Shown piece by piece: positions 29,188 through 40,221 of a DNA stretch of 64,000 nt. Source of the stretch: Auriscalpium vulgare. Taxonomy: Eukaryota > Basidiomycota > Agaricomycetes > Russulales > Auriscalpiaceae. The stretch covers positions 1,550,001 through 1,614,000 of the forward strand of contig JAHBBC010000001.1 in the NCBI GenBank assembly GCA_019915015.1, written 5' to 3'. The translations under genes were made by a program, and so were the position numbers. How positions within the stretch are numbered: position 1 is the first letter of the stretch; each line of letters begins with the position of its first letter. Below the pieces are notes generated by a model. It ran no database searches, was not told the DNA's origin, and saw only the letters and a list, made by a program, of their open reading frames with translations.

Positions 29188-32114
29188 CTACGAACCGTAG
29201 GGGCTAGGCTGGGCAGCTAGGCTGGAGCCGGAGGTGAAGGTCAGCTCGTAGGTGGTGAACATCACGAGTACATGCAGCGCAACAGCGTAGGCAATGAATG
29301 CGTTGCGCGCGCGTCGATTGCCCAGGATGGTGCGCGTTAACACGAGGACGCCCCGTTCGAGCGGGTTGAGATTCGAGTAGGCTCGTGCAGCTTCCTGTAA
29401 AACACCATATTTCAGGGATGTGAGCGGCCCCAATGGGATGAGTAAAACGCACCCGTCCACGGAATGCCTCGAACGGATTCATTGCTTCCTCGTAGCGTGC
29501 ACTGTACTTGCCCAGGTCACCCACCACAGTCGAGGGACCCGCAGGGAGCGGATCCAATGATGAGGTGCCGGTCGCGTTCTCGCGATAACTTTGCATGTAC
29601 CGCACCTTCTCGTACAGCTTCAGATTGTCCGCCTGCAAACTGCGTATCTCCGTTCGCAGCTCCGAGATAATCTGGGACTGCTTGCGGAGTTCCTGATCAA
29701 ATGGGAAGGACTAAATAAACGGAATGTGGAGCGGGGCAGCGATGCGACAGCGTACCTCCTCGAGCTCCGCATTGCGTTGCCTGAAGCGGTCGCGCTGGCT
29801 GGTCACGATGGGCAGGATCGATGTGTCTGCAGACGACTGGAAGGGTATGGGCGTGTTCCGCACGGGTGTGCCCTACAAACAGAATGTCTCATGAGCACAG
29901 GCGCAACGCACAAACAGTGTAGAAAGACACACATTGGCGCTGCCTTTTGTCTTTTTGCCGAGGTCCAGCCCCGCCAAGACGTCCTTCTCCGACCCGTGTT
30001 CTGACGCCCCATCGGGCTCTCCACTCCCATTCGCGTCGCCGTTGTGAGCACGTCGATCAAGTTGCAGCAGGTCATTCTCAAGGCGTTCGTTGAGGTCGCG
30101 TTGCTTATCGAGTTCGGCAGCGGTGCCCTCCAGTGCGTCCCGGGTTTGCTGCAGCGAAGCCTCAAGCTCGCGGTGTAGAATCTAGACGACTTGGTGTAAG
30201 ATCTACCGAGAATGTGTGTAGCAATGCTTGCGCACACGAAATTTTGTTAATTCTTCCAGGATTCGTTTGTTCTTTGTTGCAAGAAGCGCCTCTAGCGAAT
30301 TCGACTGCTGTGCATTAGCCTTCGACGCGTTAGGGTTCGGCAGTTGGAGGCCGAGTTCATTGCCGGCTGGCTCGTCATCGTCCAGATCTCCTTCCAACCC
30401 AGCGAACTCCACATACTGCAAAAAATTCGACTTGAGCATGCAGGTGCAAAGTGCAAAGTGCAAAGTGGGAGGGGCCGACCTTCATGATCTCAAGCTCACG
30501 CTTGATTTCGTCGTAATCGGCGTATGACTTGAGCGCATGCCGAATTTCCTCGATCTCGGCTACCTATTGGCGAAAGGTAAGAAAAGCACAACCCGTAGAT
30601 CAATGACATTCTGCGGACCTTGCTCGCAATTTCTTTGGAACTGTCTTCTTTGACTTTCCGTCCGCTGGCTTCTACGGTCGCTGTGACACCTTTCTGAGCA
30701 TCCACAGCTGCAGAGAGCCTATCGACCTCCGATTCGAGAGAAGAAACTTGGCTCTCGAGCTTCCGAACCCTGTACGCCCGCAAGAGCATGAGCATGAGAA
30801 TGTAGGTTGCCCAAAGCCAGAAGACCTACTTGTCCGAGTGCTCACCGCTGGTCTTGAGGGCTTCGATCTCTGCGCGCAACAATTCCTACGTCGCGCAAAA
30901 GGGTATGCAATTAGGGAAAGCGCGGTAGGGCACAAGTCTGAACCTACGTTTCTCCGCTCGACAGTCGCGACGCGAGTATTGGCGCGCTCAAGATCTGCAA
31001 CCACCATGTCCATCTCTGTCAACTTCGCGGACACCTCTTGATCTGCACACAAAGACATTTAACGGATTATTGCCAGAAGAACTGAACTGGATATCACCTT
31101 GGCGTTGGCTTTGGTCAAACAGGCGGGCCTCTGTCGATTCGTTCGACGTGCGCAGGTCCCGGAGCTGGTCCTTGACAAGTGTTACCTGGCGCTGATAGTC
31201 CTGTTCCCTGTTACAACGTTCGTCGGTCTCGACGACAGGACACCTTGTGTGTGCACGCACCGTTCTTCGTAGTTACGCATCTTCTCGTCATATGCTGCAT
31301 TCAGCTCGTTCTCCTTCTGCGCTACTTTCTCCTGAATTGCAGTTTCCATCTGTCCGAATTGTGCCCATAAGCAGCAGGTGGAGACGTGAAGACTTAAAGA
31401 CCTACCTTCTCCTCCAGTTGCTGTGCCCGTGTCTCTGCCTTCTTCTTCATAGTCTCCACATTGGCCAGCTCCGCTAGACGTGTCTGCAACTCGGCATTCT
31501 CACCGCGTACCCGCTGCAGCTCGTCCTCGAGCTCGCGTGTCTCCGCTACTTTGACCGTTTGATCCTATGGTCGCCTGTGAGTATTTCCAAAGGGATAGAA
31601 GCGGATGGGCGAAGGTTCGTACTACGGCTGCCTCAAGGAACGGGTACGGGTCAGGAGCCTCGGCGAACACTTTGTAGACATTCAGGAAGGCATTCTCAGC
31701 AGTCTTAGAGCGTCTCGTGAGACTGTCAATCTCAGTCTGGTAAGCTGGGGATTACGAGGGTGTCAATGCCAGGCGCGGTGTAAACGACGAGCAGACGCAC
31801 ACTTGAGTAGCCCCTTGAACGCATTGGCCTTCTCCTCGTCCGGAAGTTTCTTGAACTCTGTCAGGCAGTATGAGCAGCCGACAAACGCAATACAGAAACA
31901 GGGTGCACCTTTCGTTTTGTCTGCGAGGGCTTTCCGACCAACGACGCTCTCCTTCTGGTTCTCCACGACCTCCAGGCCCTGCGCGTCAAGGGTCTTCTGC
32001 AATTCAAGCAGGTTGATGGCTGGAATAACGATGAGAGATGGCTCTGCCTCGAGACGAGAACACACATTTCCATGTTGACAGCGCGCCGGAGAAGTTCTGT
32101 TCTGTTGCGGCCAT
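29188..32114 (-). CDS. COY1: Golgi membrane protein CASP/COY1 (CUX1 alternative product family)
   Basis: Sixteen exons, all with GT-AG introns in phase, give 691 aa. Exon 1 is 32114-32066 and the last is 29394-29188. Almost the whole protein is coiled coil, starting with the CASP signature TWKSINLLELQKTLDAQG and DSLTRRSKTAENAFLNVYK. It ends in the diagnostic block YEEAMNPFEAFRGREAARAY, then NPLERGVLVLTRTILGNRRARNAF and a single C-terminal membrane segment (FIAYAVALHVLVMFTTYEL). CASP is a tail-anchored Golgi tether for intra-Golgi retrograde vesicles. It is divergent to the uS9m gene across 136 bp. Confidence 0.95.
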
Positions 32115-32250
32115 GGTGTGCAAGTGTGCTGGCCGTCGGAGGCAGCAAGTTCGTGTAGTAGACGCCCGAGTGACGCGCCCGTTCTCTTTTCGTCCCGTCA
32201 CCTCGAGCTCGAGTCTGCGTCGCTCTCCGCCCGCCCCGCGCTCGAGCACG
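32115..32250. promoter_or_regulatory. Divergent promoter, CASP / uS9m
   Basis: 136 bp between two divergent start codons; both promoters must lie here. Confidence 0.5.
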
Positions 32251-33400
32251 ATGCTGGCCACCTTCCGACAACCAATGCGCTCTGCGCTCAAGCGGACATG
32301 GCGAACCTACGCAACCACCACGTCGCCGTTCGTACCCCCGGCGTCCCTCCCTCCCACCGACCGCCCGCCACGACGTCCGCTCCAGAAAGCAAAGCCCGAG
32401 TCGCCCACGTTCTACACAGGCCGCTCCGACTACTACGACGAGGTCACCCAGCTCGAGAACGCCATCGGGCACGCGCGCCGCGCCCTGCGCACGCTCGAGC
32501 TGCTCCCGCTCCCTGCCTTCGCGCGCGACTCGCTCCCGCCTGCACAGAAGGCATGGCGCTCGCGCATCGACATGTCCGGGCTCTTCATGGGCGCGCTGAC
32601 CACCGCACGCTACCGTCGCATCATCACGCTGCTCAACGAGCTCGAGGAGTACGCGCGCATCGCGAACACCGCGGGGCACAGGGACCTCGGCGGGGGCATC
32701 GTCGAGGTGCTGCAGGTCTTCGAGCGCTCAGACAAGAACATCATCCTGGACCGCGGGAGAGTCAAGCCGGCCAAATTTGACAATTTTGGGCGCACGTATA
32801 CGGTTGGCAAGCGCAAGGAGAGCACAGCGCGCGTGTGGATGATCCCAGTACAGCAAGAGCACGAGCCTGTAGCAGAGCGCAATCCACTCGGTGCTTACTC
32901 CCTCGAGCCCGTAGTCGAAGACCCCCTCAAGCCCGCAGTGGTAGACAAGCCGCGTGTCAAGGTCACCACGACCACCGTCCTCGTCAACAACTTGCCGATC
33001 AACGCGTACTTCGTCACGCCCGCGGACCGCGAGCGTGTCATTCGACCGCTGAAGCTAGCGGGCGCTCTTGGCGCGTTCAACATCTTTGTGCTTGTTCGTG
33101 GCGGCGGGACGACGGGGCAGTCAGGAGCGGTTGCACATGGCATTGCGAAAGGTGTTGTTGCCCACCTACCCGACGTGGAGATGGTTCTTAGACGATGTGC
33201 GTCGCAGGTTTCCCTGCTGTATTCGTACGCTGTGACTGACGTGTGTTTTTTTCAGCGAAAATGTTGAGGCGCGATCCTCGTATGGTTGAACGGAAAAAGA
33301 CCGGGCAAGCCAAGGCTCGCAAGCGGGTACGCAGCTATTTTCTCTAAGCCTGCATTCATATACTGAAGAGTTCTTGCAGTACGCATGGGTCAAGCGTTGA
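32251..33400 (+). CDS. MRPS9: Mitochondrial small-subunit ribosomal protein uS9m (MRPS9)
   Basis: Three exons (32251-33196, 33256-33326, 33380-33400) give 345 aa; the last exon is only 21 nt. The Arg/Ser/Thr-rich N-terminus without acidic residues (MLATFRQPMRSALKRTWRTY) is a typical mitochondrial presequence. The uS9 domain fills the C-terminal half: TVGKRKESTARVW, then GGGTTGQSGAVAHGIAKGV, then the conserved C-terminal tail LRRDPRMVERKKTGQAKARK ending in a basic residue that reaches the ribosomal P site in bacterial S9. The middle N-terminal region is a mitochondria-specific extension. Confidence 0.95.
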
Positions 33401-33724
33401 TCTGCGCAGCCGCTGCATGTGGCCGCTCAAATGCTCAAGCCAGGAGCGTATTCATCACCTTAGTGGCGGAACGACTGTCTTCCGCGCAAGGTCGGCAACG
33501 GAGACTGATTCATCACTTACTGCCATACTCACTATTGCATGTACCCATCTCACGGGCCGGCGAACTCGCTTGCGAAAAGTGAGCAAGTGAAAGATATGAT
33601 GCGCGGTGAAGGCACAGTAAGCAATAAGGTAGCGTGTCCTAAGAGTAAATAAGCGAGAGCATAGGCGAAACATCCGAGCATAGCGAGCGAGAGCAGATGA
33701 GAGCAGATGGAAATGGAGCAGGCA
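33401..33724. other. Convergent 3' intergenic region
   Basis: Lies between uS9m (+) and BRE1 (-), holding 3' UTRs. Nothing else was seen. Confidence 0.5.
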
Positions 33725-36700
33725 CTACTGGAAAAATATCTGCTGCACGTCGGACTGTGCGAAGGCGAGGTTGCACGCTGGACACTTGCGTTGTCGTGTA
33801 GCAACCCGAGCATCGACACATGGCTTGCAGAATGCTAAGTCACGGCATCAGCGTGAGCAACGCGGGAAAGAACAGGACAACATACTGTGCAAGCACTTCA
33901 AAAGCACGGTGCTGCGCATGTTGTTATGACATGTCGAGCACTTCAAAATGCTCTGCAAAATCCAGGAAATCAGGCGTCCATACATTTATGGCGACGTTGT
34001 CGTCACGACCCACCATGCATTTCTCGATCTCTTTCTGCAGCGAAGCCTCTTTTCCCACCGAGTTCACAGGCTGCGCCTTGATCTCCTGCAGTTCCTTCTC
34101 TGCTTGCTGCCTCGCTGCAAGGTGTTCAGTGATCTTCTGTCGCCAACCGACGTGGAATAGTTCATGGAGTTTGTTGATCTTCGTCACACGGAAAGCCCAC
34201 TGCGAGGGTGATCAATAGGGTCCGGCAACAGATGAGAAGCATATCTCACGTATTGAGCCTCTTCCTTGGTGATTGGGTATGCAACCTTGTAGTCCCTGAG
34301 CTCCTTTTGCGATTCCTCAAGCTTCTTATTTGCGTCCTTGACGACATCATCACAATCGGAGGCGATCTTGATTTGCTCGTCCTGCAGTGACCGAATCAGA
34401 CGATGCCACAGATCTTGGAAACGCCACTGGCTTACCAGCAAGGCTTGCAGACGTGTAAAATCCTTCTCCCACTTCTCCGTCACCCTCTTGTGCGTTGCTA
34501 AATCTCGTGCGACAAGTTTTGACTCGCTCTCGATCGCATCCTTGTCGCGCATGCATGCGTAATACCTGGTCTCAGATTTTGCTTTCTGTGAGGTTGAGGA
34601 CATCAATGTGACGACACGTGTGATGCACGACGCCAATGATTGCGCACCTCTAGCGTGAGCTTCTCTATCTTATCCTCGAAGGCCGTCAAGTCGAAGATCT
34701 TGTCACCAAGCTGCTGATCTACTTTCTCCCACGCCGACGACAGTTTCTCCAGCTCCAGATAGAGAGCACTTTCTGCCTCAGCACGCTGCGACTCCTGCAG
34801 CCGGAGAGCCCGTATTTCATCTTCTTTCTTCCGGAGCTGCTCGGAGAGGCGCTGTGTGTCGGGTGGAAGTGTGGAAGGTTCTCCATAGGTCGACTTGTAC
34901 CGAGAGAGTACCTTGGTAGCCTCAGCGAGCTGCTGACGGGCCTCCGCTTCCGAGCGCATGTGGCGCACGATGTCGGGATTGTCTACCTCGAAGTAAGACA
35001 GCTGCTTTTCCAATGCTGAGACCCGTTCCTCTGCAGTTCTACGGAATGAAAAGATCAGTGGAAGGGCACTATCGCAACCGGAGTCGACTCACTCCAGACG
35101 AGCTTTAAGATCGTCGACGTAGGTGACGTCGTCTGCTTTCTCGCTCGCCAGGAATATCACAAGATCTTCATCACCAGCATTGGCAGCAACAAGTCGCTTC
35201 AATCTGTTGACTTCCGACTGCAAGACACTCATACGTTCCTATGGATGTGTTAGTGTGTTCTTCAAGCGATCAGGATCGATAGAACCCACAGAACGACTCT
35301 CAGCCAGTTGCCGGTATTGATCCAAGGATTGTCGTCGTGTAGACTCGGTCTGCTTGCGCTCGAAGAGCTCAGCTGATAGTTTCTCACGCGCCTCTCGTAA
35401 CCGCAAGTTTTCACCATCACGCTTTGCCACAGTTAGTCTGAGGTCATCAGCCATCTTGTCACCGTCTTTCTGTGGACCTCATCAGAGGCTTTCCCACACC
35501 AAAACACAGACCTTACATTGGCACGCTCCTCGAATTTCTTTCTCTCCGAATGTAGTCGCGAGACTTCGGCACTGACGCCTGGTATTGCGCACTCTTTTCG
35601 GCCAAAGCAAGCTCAAGGCTTTTCACATGCTCAGCCTGAGACTTGTATATCTCGTGCTCCGTGACGTATTTTGCGGGAGGTGGCTCGCCTTCCTACGGGT
35701 CCAGATGTGAGGACTGCTCACGCGTAAAGGCCGACTGCTCATACGTACATACATATGCTCGAATATCTCTTGCACCGGTACCGCGTGGTCGTGATCGGCT
35801 CGGAGAAGGGTGATCTCCTGCTCTTGGCGTTCAATAGTAGCTTGAGCTGCCTTCAGCTGTTCTTCAAGTAAATCAGCCTTAGCGACAGCCTGTATATCCC
35901 GATCGGATAGTTTATCAAGCACAGTTCCGCCGCATACCAATGAATATGGAGTAATCACTTACCGGAGGCGACTCCCCCGGCTCCACTGACTCTGCCTTGA
36001 CATGGGCTTCCTCAACAGTCCCTGGCGCCTCCAGCTTCACATCTCCTGTCGGTGGCGTGGCCTGGCCCATGCTAAGCTGTACGGAGCGGCTCTGCATGCG
36101 GTCGTAACGGATTTCGGCAGCGGCGAGGCCAGCGCGATACTTCTCAAGTTGACCTTCAGAATCCTCCAGCTTCGCGCGCGTAAGAGCGAGCTCGGCGCGC
36201 AAGGACGTGCACTGCAGGATACATCGGCTGCGCACACCCTGATAAACAATTAATCACGCACCTCCGATTGTGACTTCTGGTATTGCTGGAAGAAGTCGTC
36301 GCGTGCCGAAGCCGCAGCACCGAGCTGCACGAAAGCCGTAAGAAGCGACCGAGTCGCCTTGGACTTCTCCTCCAACGCCTCCGCTAAAGTAGAATACGAG
36401 TCGGACGCCATGGGTAAACGGAAAAGGTCTATCACGGCGTACAAGTCATTAACATGAGCATCGGTTGAGCTAGGCGGCAAGCGCACCTTCCGTCTTGACC
36501 TCCACCGCAACTGTGGCTTCGTGCTTTATGAGACCGCGGATCGTCTCTACCAGCTAAAGATACGCATGTGTAAGCACTCGGACAACGCGCTTCGTGCCAA
36601 TTGCCTTACCTGCTCCCAGCACGCGCCTACTGCCAACAAACTCGACTCGTACGTGTCTTTCAGACGCTCCAGCTCAGCCACTCGAGTCAGGCTCCTCTCA

Positions 36701-37021
36701 TTCTCCCGTGCATAGTGCCGCATGCGACGGAATATAGCCTCCTTGCGAAATTGCTAATGCAATCGGAGACACAGAATGGCAAGTCAGTACAGCATTTTTG
36801 TGTCACACAACCACCCGCAAGCTTATCAGAAGAGTAAGAGAGCGCACCTCCAAGCTGTCCTGATCCTTTGGTTCATCGACTGGGGCTGGGGGAGGGGTTG
36901 CAGCGGCTACACCATTGACGAGGACGGGGGCGCCATTGGTGTCGGATAGGGCGCGTTTCTTCGCTGGTAAGGGTTCGGGTTCGTCGGCATGCGCCCGCTT
37001 CCTCGAATCTGCTTCCAGCAT
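33725..37021 (-). CDS. BRE1: E3 ubiquitin ligase BRE1 (histone H2B), apparent frameshift
   Basis: BRE1 with Rad6 monoubiquitinates histone H2B in the nucleus. Fifteen exons reach from 37021-36848 to 33834-33725. The N-terminus has the nuclear-type basic start ([19 protein letters not shown]), a long coiled coil follows, and the C-terminal RING is intact: [18 protein letters not shown], then [20 protein letters not shown], then the conserved end DVQQIFFQ. Spliced exons total 2480 nt, one base short of a whole number of codons; about 826 aa would result if in frame. The break falls in exon 7 (35692-35517), near 35574-35581, where the frame switches in mid coiled coil. Either a base is missing (assembly error or mutation) or a 71-nt intron is removed. 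Confidence 0.9.
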
Positions 37022-37701
37022 GTAGCGTCTGGAGGATGGTAAGATGGCAGATGAGGCGGTCGCTGTGGCCGCATTAGAGACTGCTCACCGCGTCGCCGCT
37101 ATTTTGAGCGGCGCCCGATATCCTCCCATTTAGGGCAAGACTGTGGCAGCGACGGCGCTCAGCCGGCCACACTCTCACCTTCGAACCTCGAGGCGAGAGT
37201 CGATGCTGTCTTGGACAAAATCGCCTACCAACCCCAGGAAGTCTTGTTTCCCCCCGTCTCGGTCACTGTGGCACCCTGTGAGGTGATTCACTTCTAGACG
37301 TGCGTTTTCCCTTCGCTGTACATGGCGGCATGTAATGCGCCGCCGCATCCCGTCACCGTGACATCAAGCCTACCCAATCGACGGCGTTTTCACTGGGACT
37401 CAGGTTGTGGACCGCATCCTACCAGTATCTGAGCGGGCGCCGGAGGTGTCACTTAGATGCTAAAGGGTCTGGAGGAAAATCTAAACAGCGTGTAAAATCA
37501 CCTTTGCCGGCTTTGACCGTGGACGCGCCGCATCTCGACCTCGCCCCTTGCCCTCCTATCCTATCCTGCCAACTTCCTCGTCTAAGCTCCAACCCAGAGA
37601 AACGTACAGAAGATTTCGGACTTCTTGTCGCTCATAGATTACTCCACACTCACCATCTTCGAGACCTGTTCGTGCGACAACAGCCGCGCAGCCTTGTTCG
37701 A
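37022..37701. other. Divergent intergenic region BRE1 / kinase-like gene
   Basis: About 680 bp with no supported exon, between the BRE1 start (-) and the kinase-like gene start (+). It should contain both promoters. Confidence 0.5.
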
Positions 37702-39634
37702 ATGGTGGACTTTGTAATGCTTGAAGGTGAGATTGGGGTTTGAAACTTTTCTATCTGACGATCTTTTTATGACAGGCATCAGCCTGGTCTTCTACGAGAG
37801 CGCACAAATCGATAGAACCAGGGCGTCCTTGTATGCCTCTGTTGTCGTGAACGGGGAGACGAAATACCAAACGGAGTCCTCTCTCTTTCGCCTAGAACTC
37901 TCTTGGGAACTACGCTTGGCACTGTGCGTGTTATTTACGACCTAGATTGTATTCACGCTGGAGAGCATTTTTAGCCCCGCCCATTCTTGGTCCAGCGTCT
38001 CAATTCAGTGCTATGTCGGCAGCGAGGAATCTGTCTACCGTCGTATTGCTCATGCATCGCTTCAGGCATCCAATACGTGTGAGTGTTCTGCGCTGGACAG
38101 CTTGGGCTAAGCCGACGAGGTACAAAGTCAACAGCCGTCAACTCGCCACCTACAAACACCCGACGACAGTGTGTGGCCGTGCATCTCTGCAAATCAGACA
38201 CATCCAGGAGCCCATCGGCTTCTCCATGCCGTCATTAACATTGCCATTATTGCCTGCTCTTAGCGTCTGGAGCGAGTGGAGGACCGTTCCGAGTTTGATG
38301 TGGTCTGGAAGAGCATGTTCCTGCTCCCTGTCAGCGCCGGAGGACTCCTTCCGGCCGTCTGAAAGTGAGATGTTCATCCACTGGTCGCATAGGTATGACA
38401 ACGATGCAAGGGCAAGCTGGACGGACAGGGTATGCGCACGCATCTCTTGTTATCTGCAATTTTTGACCATTGCTACAGAATAATACCGCGCGGCAAGCAT
38501 ATGACCGACACAATCGACTTGTTATTATAAAGGCCGTTGAAAAGGACAGTACCGAGATAGACATTTTGCGCGTCCTGAACTCGCCTGCGCTCAGACGCCA
38601 TGCATCCAATCACACCATTCCCTCGATCGACGTCATTGAGCTCGAAGGATGCTCGTTTCTTGCAGAGCCATGGTGGGGAATGCAGCCGTTTGACGTCCAT
38701 GTATGGCAGGTGGACGACTATTTTCATCGGATGATACAGACTCTGGAGGTGAGACTTATGAAATCTCAAGACGACGCGATCTAACCGGAATGCGATATTC
38801 AGGCACTGTCTTTCATGCACGAGAACAGTATTTTTCACCGGGTGGGCTGTTCACTTGGAGCGGAGAAGCTGAAATATTGATATCCGTGACAGGACGTGTC
38901 ATTAACCAATGTAATGGGCAATCACAACGAGATGGGCTTACACATGAAGGCTGGGCTTGTCCCTGTCCCTCTGTTCTCGACGTTCGACATGCGTGTCGGA
39001 ATCATCGATTTTGGCCTATCCAAGCAATTCTCGGAAGACACGCCGCTGTCGGACTGCGTGGACAGCAAATGCTACGGTACCGACCCGTTCATTGCCCCCG
39101 AGGTGCTGCAAAGGCTTCCAGGCGCAGCTTGTGAAGGGGAAAACTACCAGTTGGGCCCGGTGGATGTGCGTTCAGTTGTTAGGGTTCAAGTTGACAGTCA
39201 CTGACGACGAAGCACATGCTCTTCAGGTGTACGGCTTTGGTGCCGTCGTCCTGGAATCTCTCATTAATGAGCACAACGTCGTTCGGTTCGAAGAGGTCAG
39301 TTGCTTGCATGACACGCATTGCTGATTAACTAATCTTGTTTCAGCGCGATGGAACCGCACCGTATGAAGGAACTTAGGAACCCATGGTATGAGCGTCCTG
39401 GACGAACTCGTGCCCCAATTCAGACGCCTCCTGGAGGAGCTCGCAGACACTGACCCGCTCCGCAGGCCGAGCGCGAGCGAGGCACTGCAAAAACTCAGGG
39501 ACCTGCGTACCATGGTGCCCGAAGGCGTGCTGTTTGCACCTGAAGGCAAGGACCTGAGTAGTTTGCGAGAAGTGATTAGAGTACAAACGCGTTCTAAGGA
39601 TCATGGCTTGAGCTTTACCTTATCCCTCGAATAG
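37702..39634 (+). CDS. Divergent fungal protein-kinase-like gene
   Basis: The C-terminal part is a protein kinase fold: ATP-binding Lys in LVIIKAV, catalytic loop IFHRDVSLTNVM (joined across an intron near 38843-38894), DFG in VGIIDFGLSKQF, APE motif PFIAPEV, and a final DPLRRPSASEAL helix. No glycine-rich loop is visible. Good introns include 38749-38802, 39174-39228 and 39296-39344, plus 39362-39423 as the only one that keeps the last exon in frame. Upstream, an ATG at 37702 splices cleanly (37727-37775) into an exon with C2-like character (LVFYESAQIDRTRASLYASV), then to 38023. The join between that part and the kinase exon near 38369-38428 is unresolved. It may be one gene, two, or a decaying member of an expanded basidiomycete family. 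Confidence 0.5.
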
Positions 39635-40221
39635 AGGCTCTGGCGACTCGAATGTGCTGATTGTACACAGGTTGTTGTCACGGTGTAGACATATGTTTAC
39701 GTATCATAAAGTTGTACAAGTTTGGTTACAGTTCGAAGACATGTGCGCGGAGAAGCTCCGTCGATTACTTATGTGGTCACGTCCCAGACGAATAAGTACC
39801 GACCGGTCCCCTCCCGAAGACACGACCTTCGTATTGTCGTGCGCGCTGCCGGCAATGAAGGTCCCTTGAGCATGCGCGCTCCTCCAAACCAATGCGTGGA
39901 AGGGCCATTGACGTTAGTGCAAAACACTATAGTACGATGCCATCACTTTGCAGTCGAAGAAGCTCAGAGTCAGAGCACATATACACTCGGTCTACATCTA
40001 CACTCAGATCAAGTCGCGACGTCACGGCGGAGGGGTCTGGCGGCCAATGAGTCTAAATGAGTCACGATCAAGCCGAGATCTTGCGTCAAAAAAACTTCGA
40101 GCTTCAAGCTTCAGGCTTCTGCAAACTTCAAACTTCAATATTTAACGGGCACCATCAATAGAAACGTCATATAACCACTCAGGTTGGTCCACAAGAAAAG
40201 TACACGGCAGTTTAGAGCAAG
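39635..40221. other. Convergent 3' intergenic region with CTTCA-type repeats
   Basis: About 590 bp between two convergent genes. It includes an imperfect run of CTTCA/CTTCAAG units at 40094-40137. No exon was seen. Confidence 0.5.
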
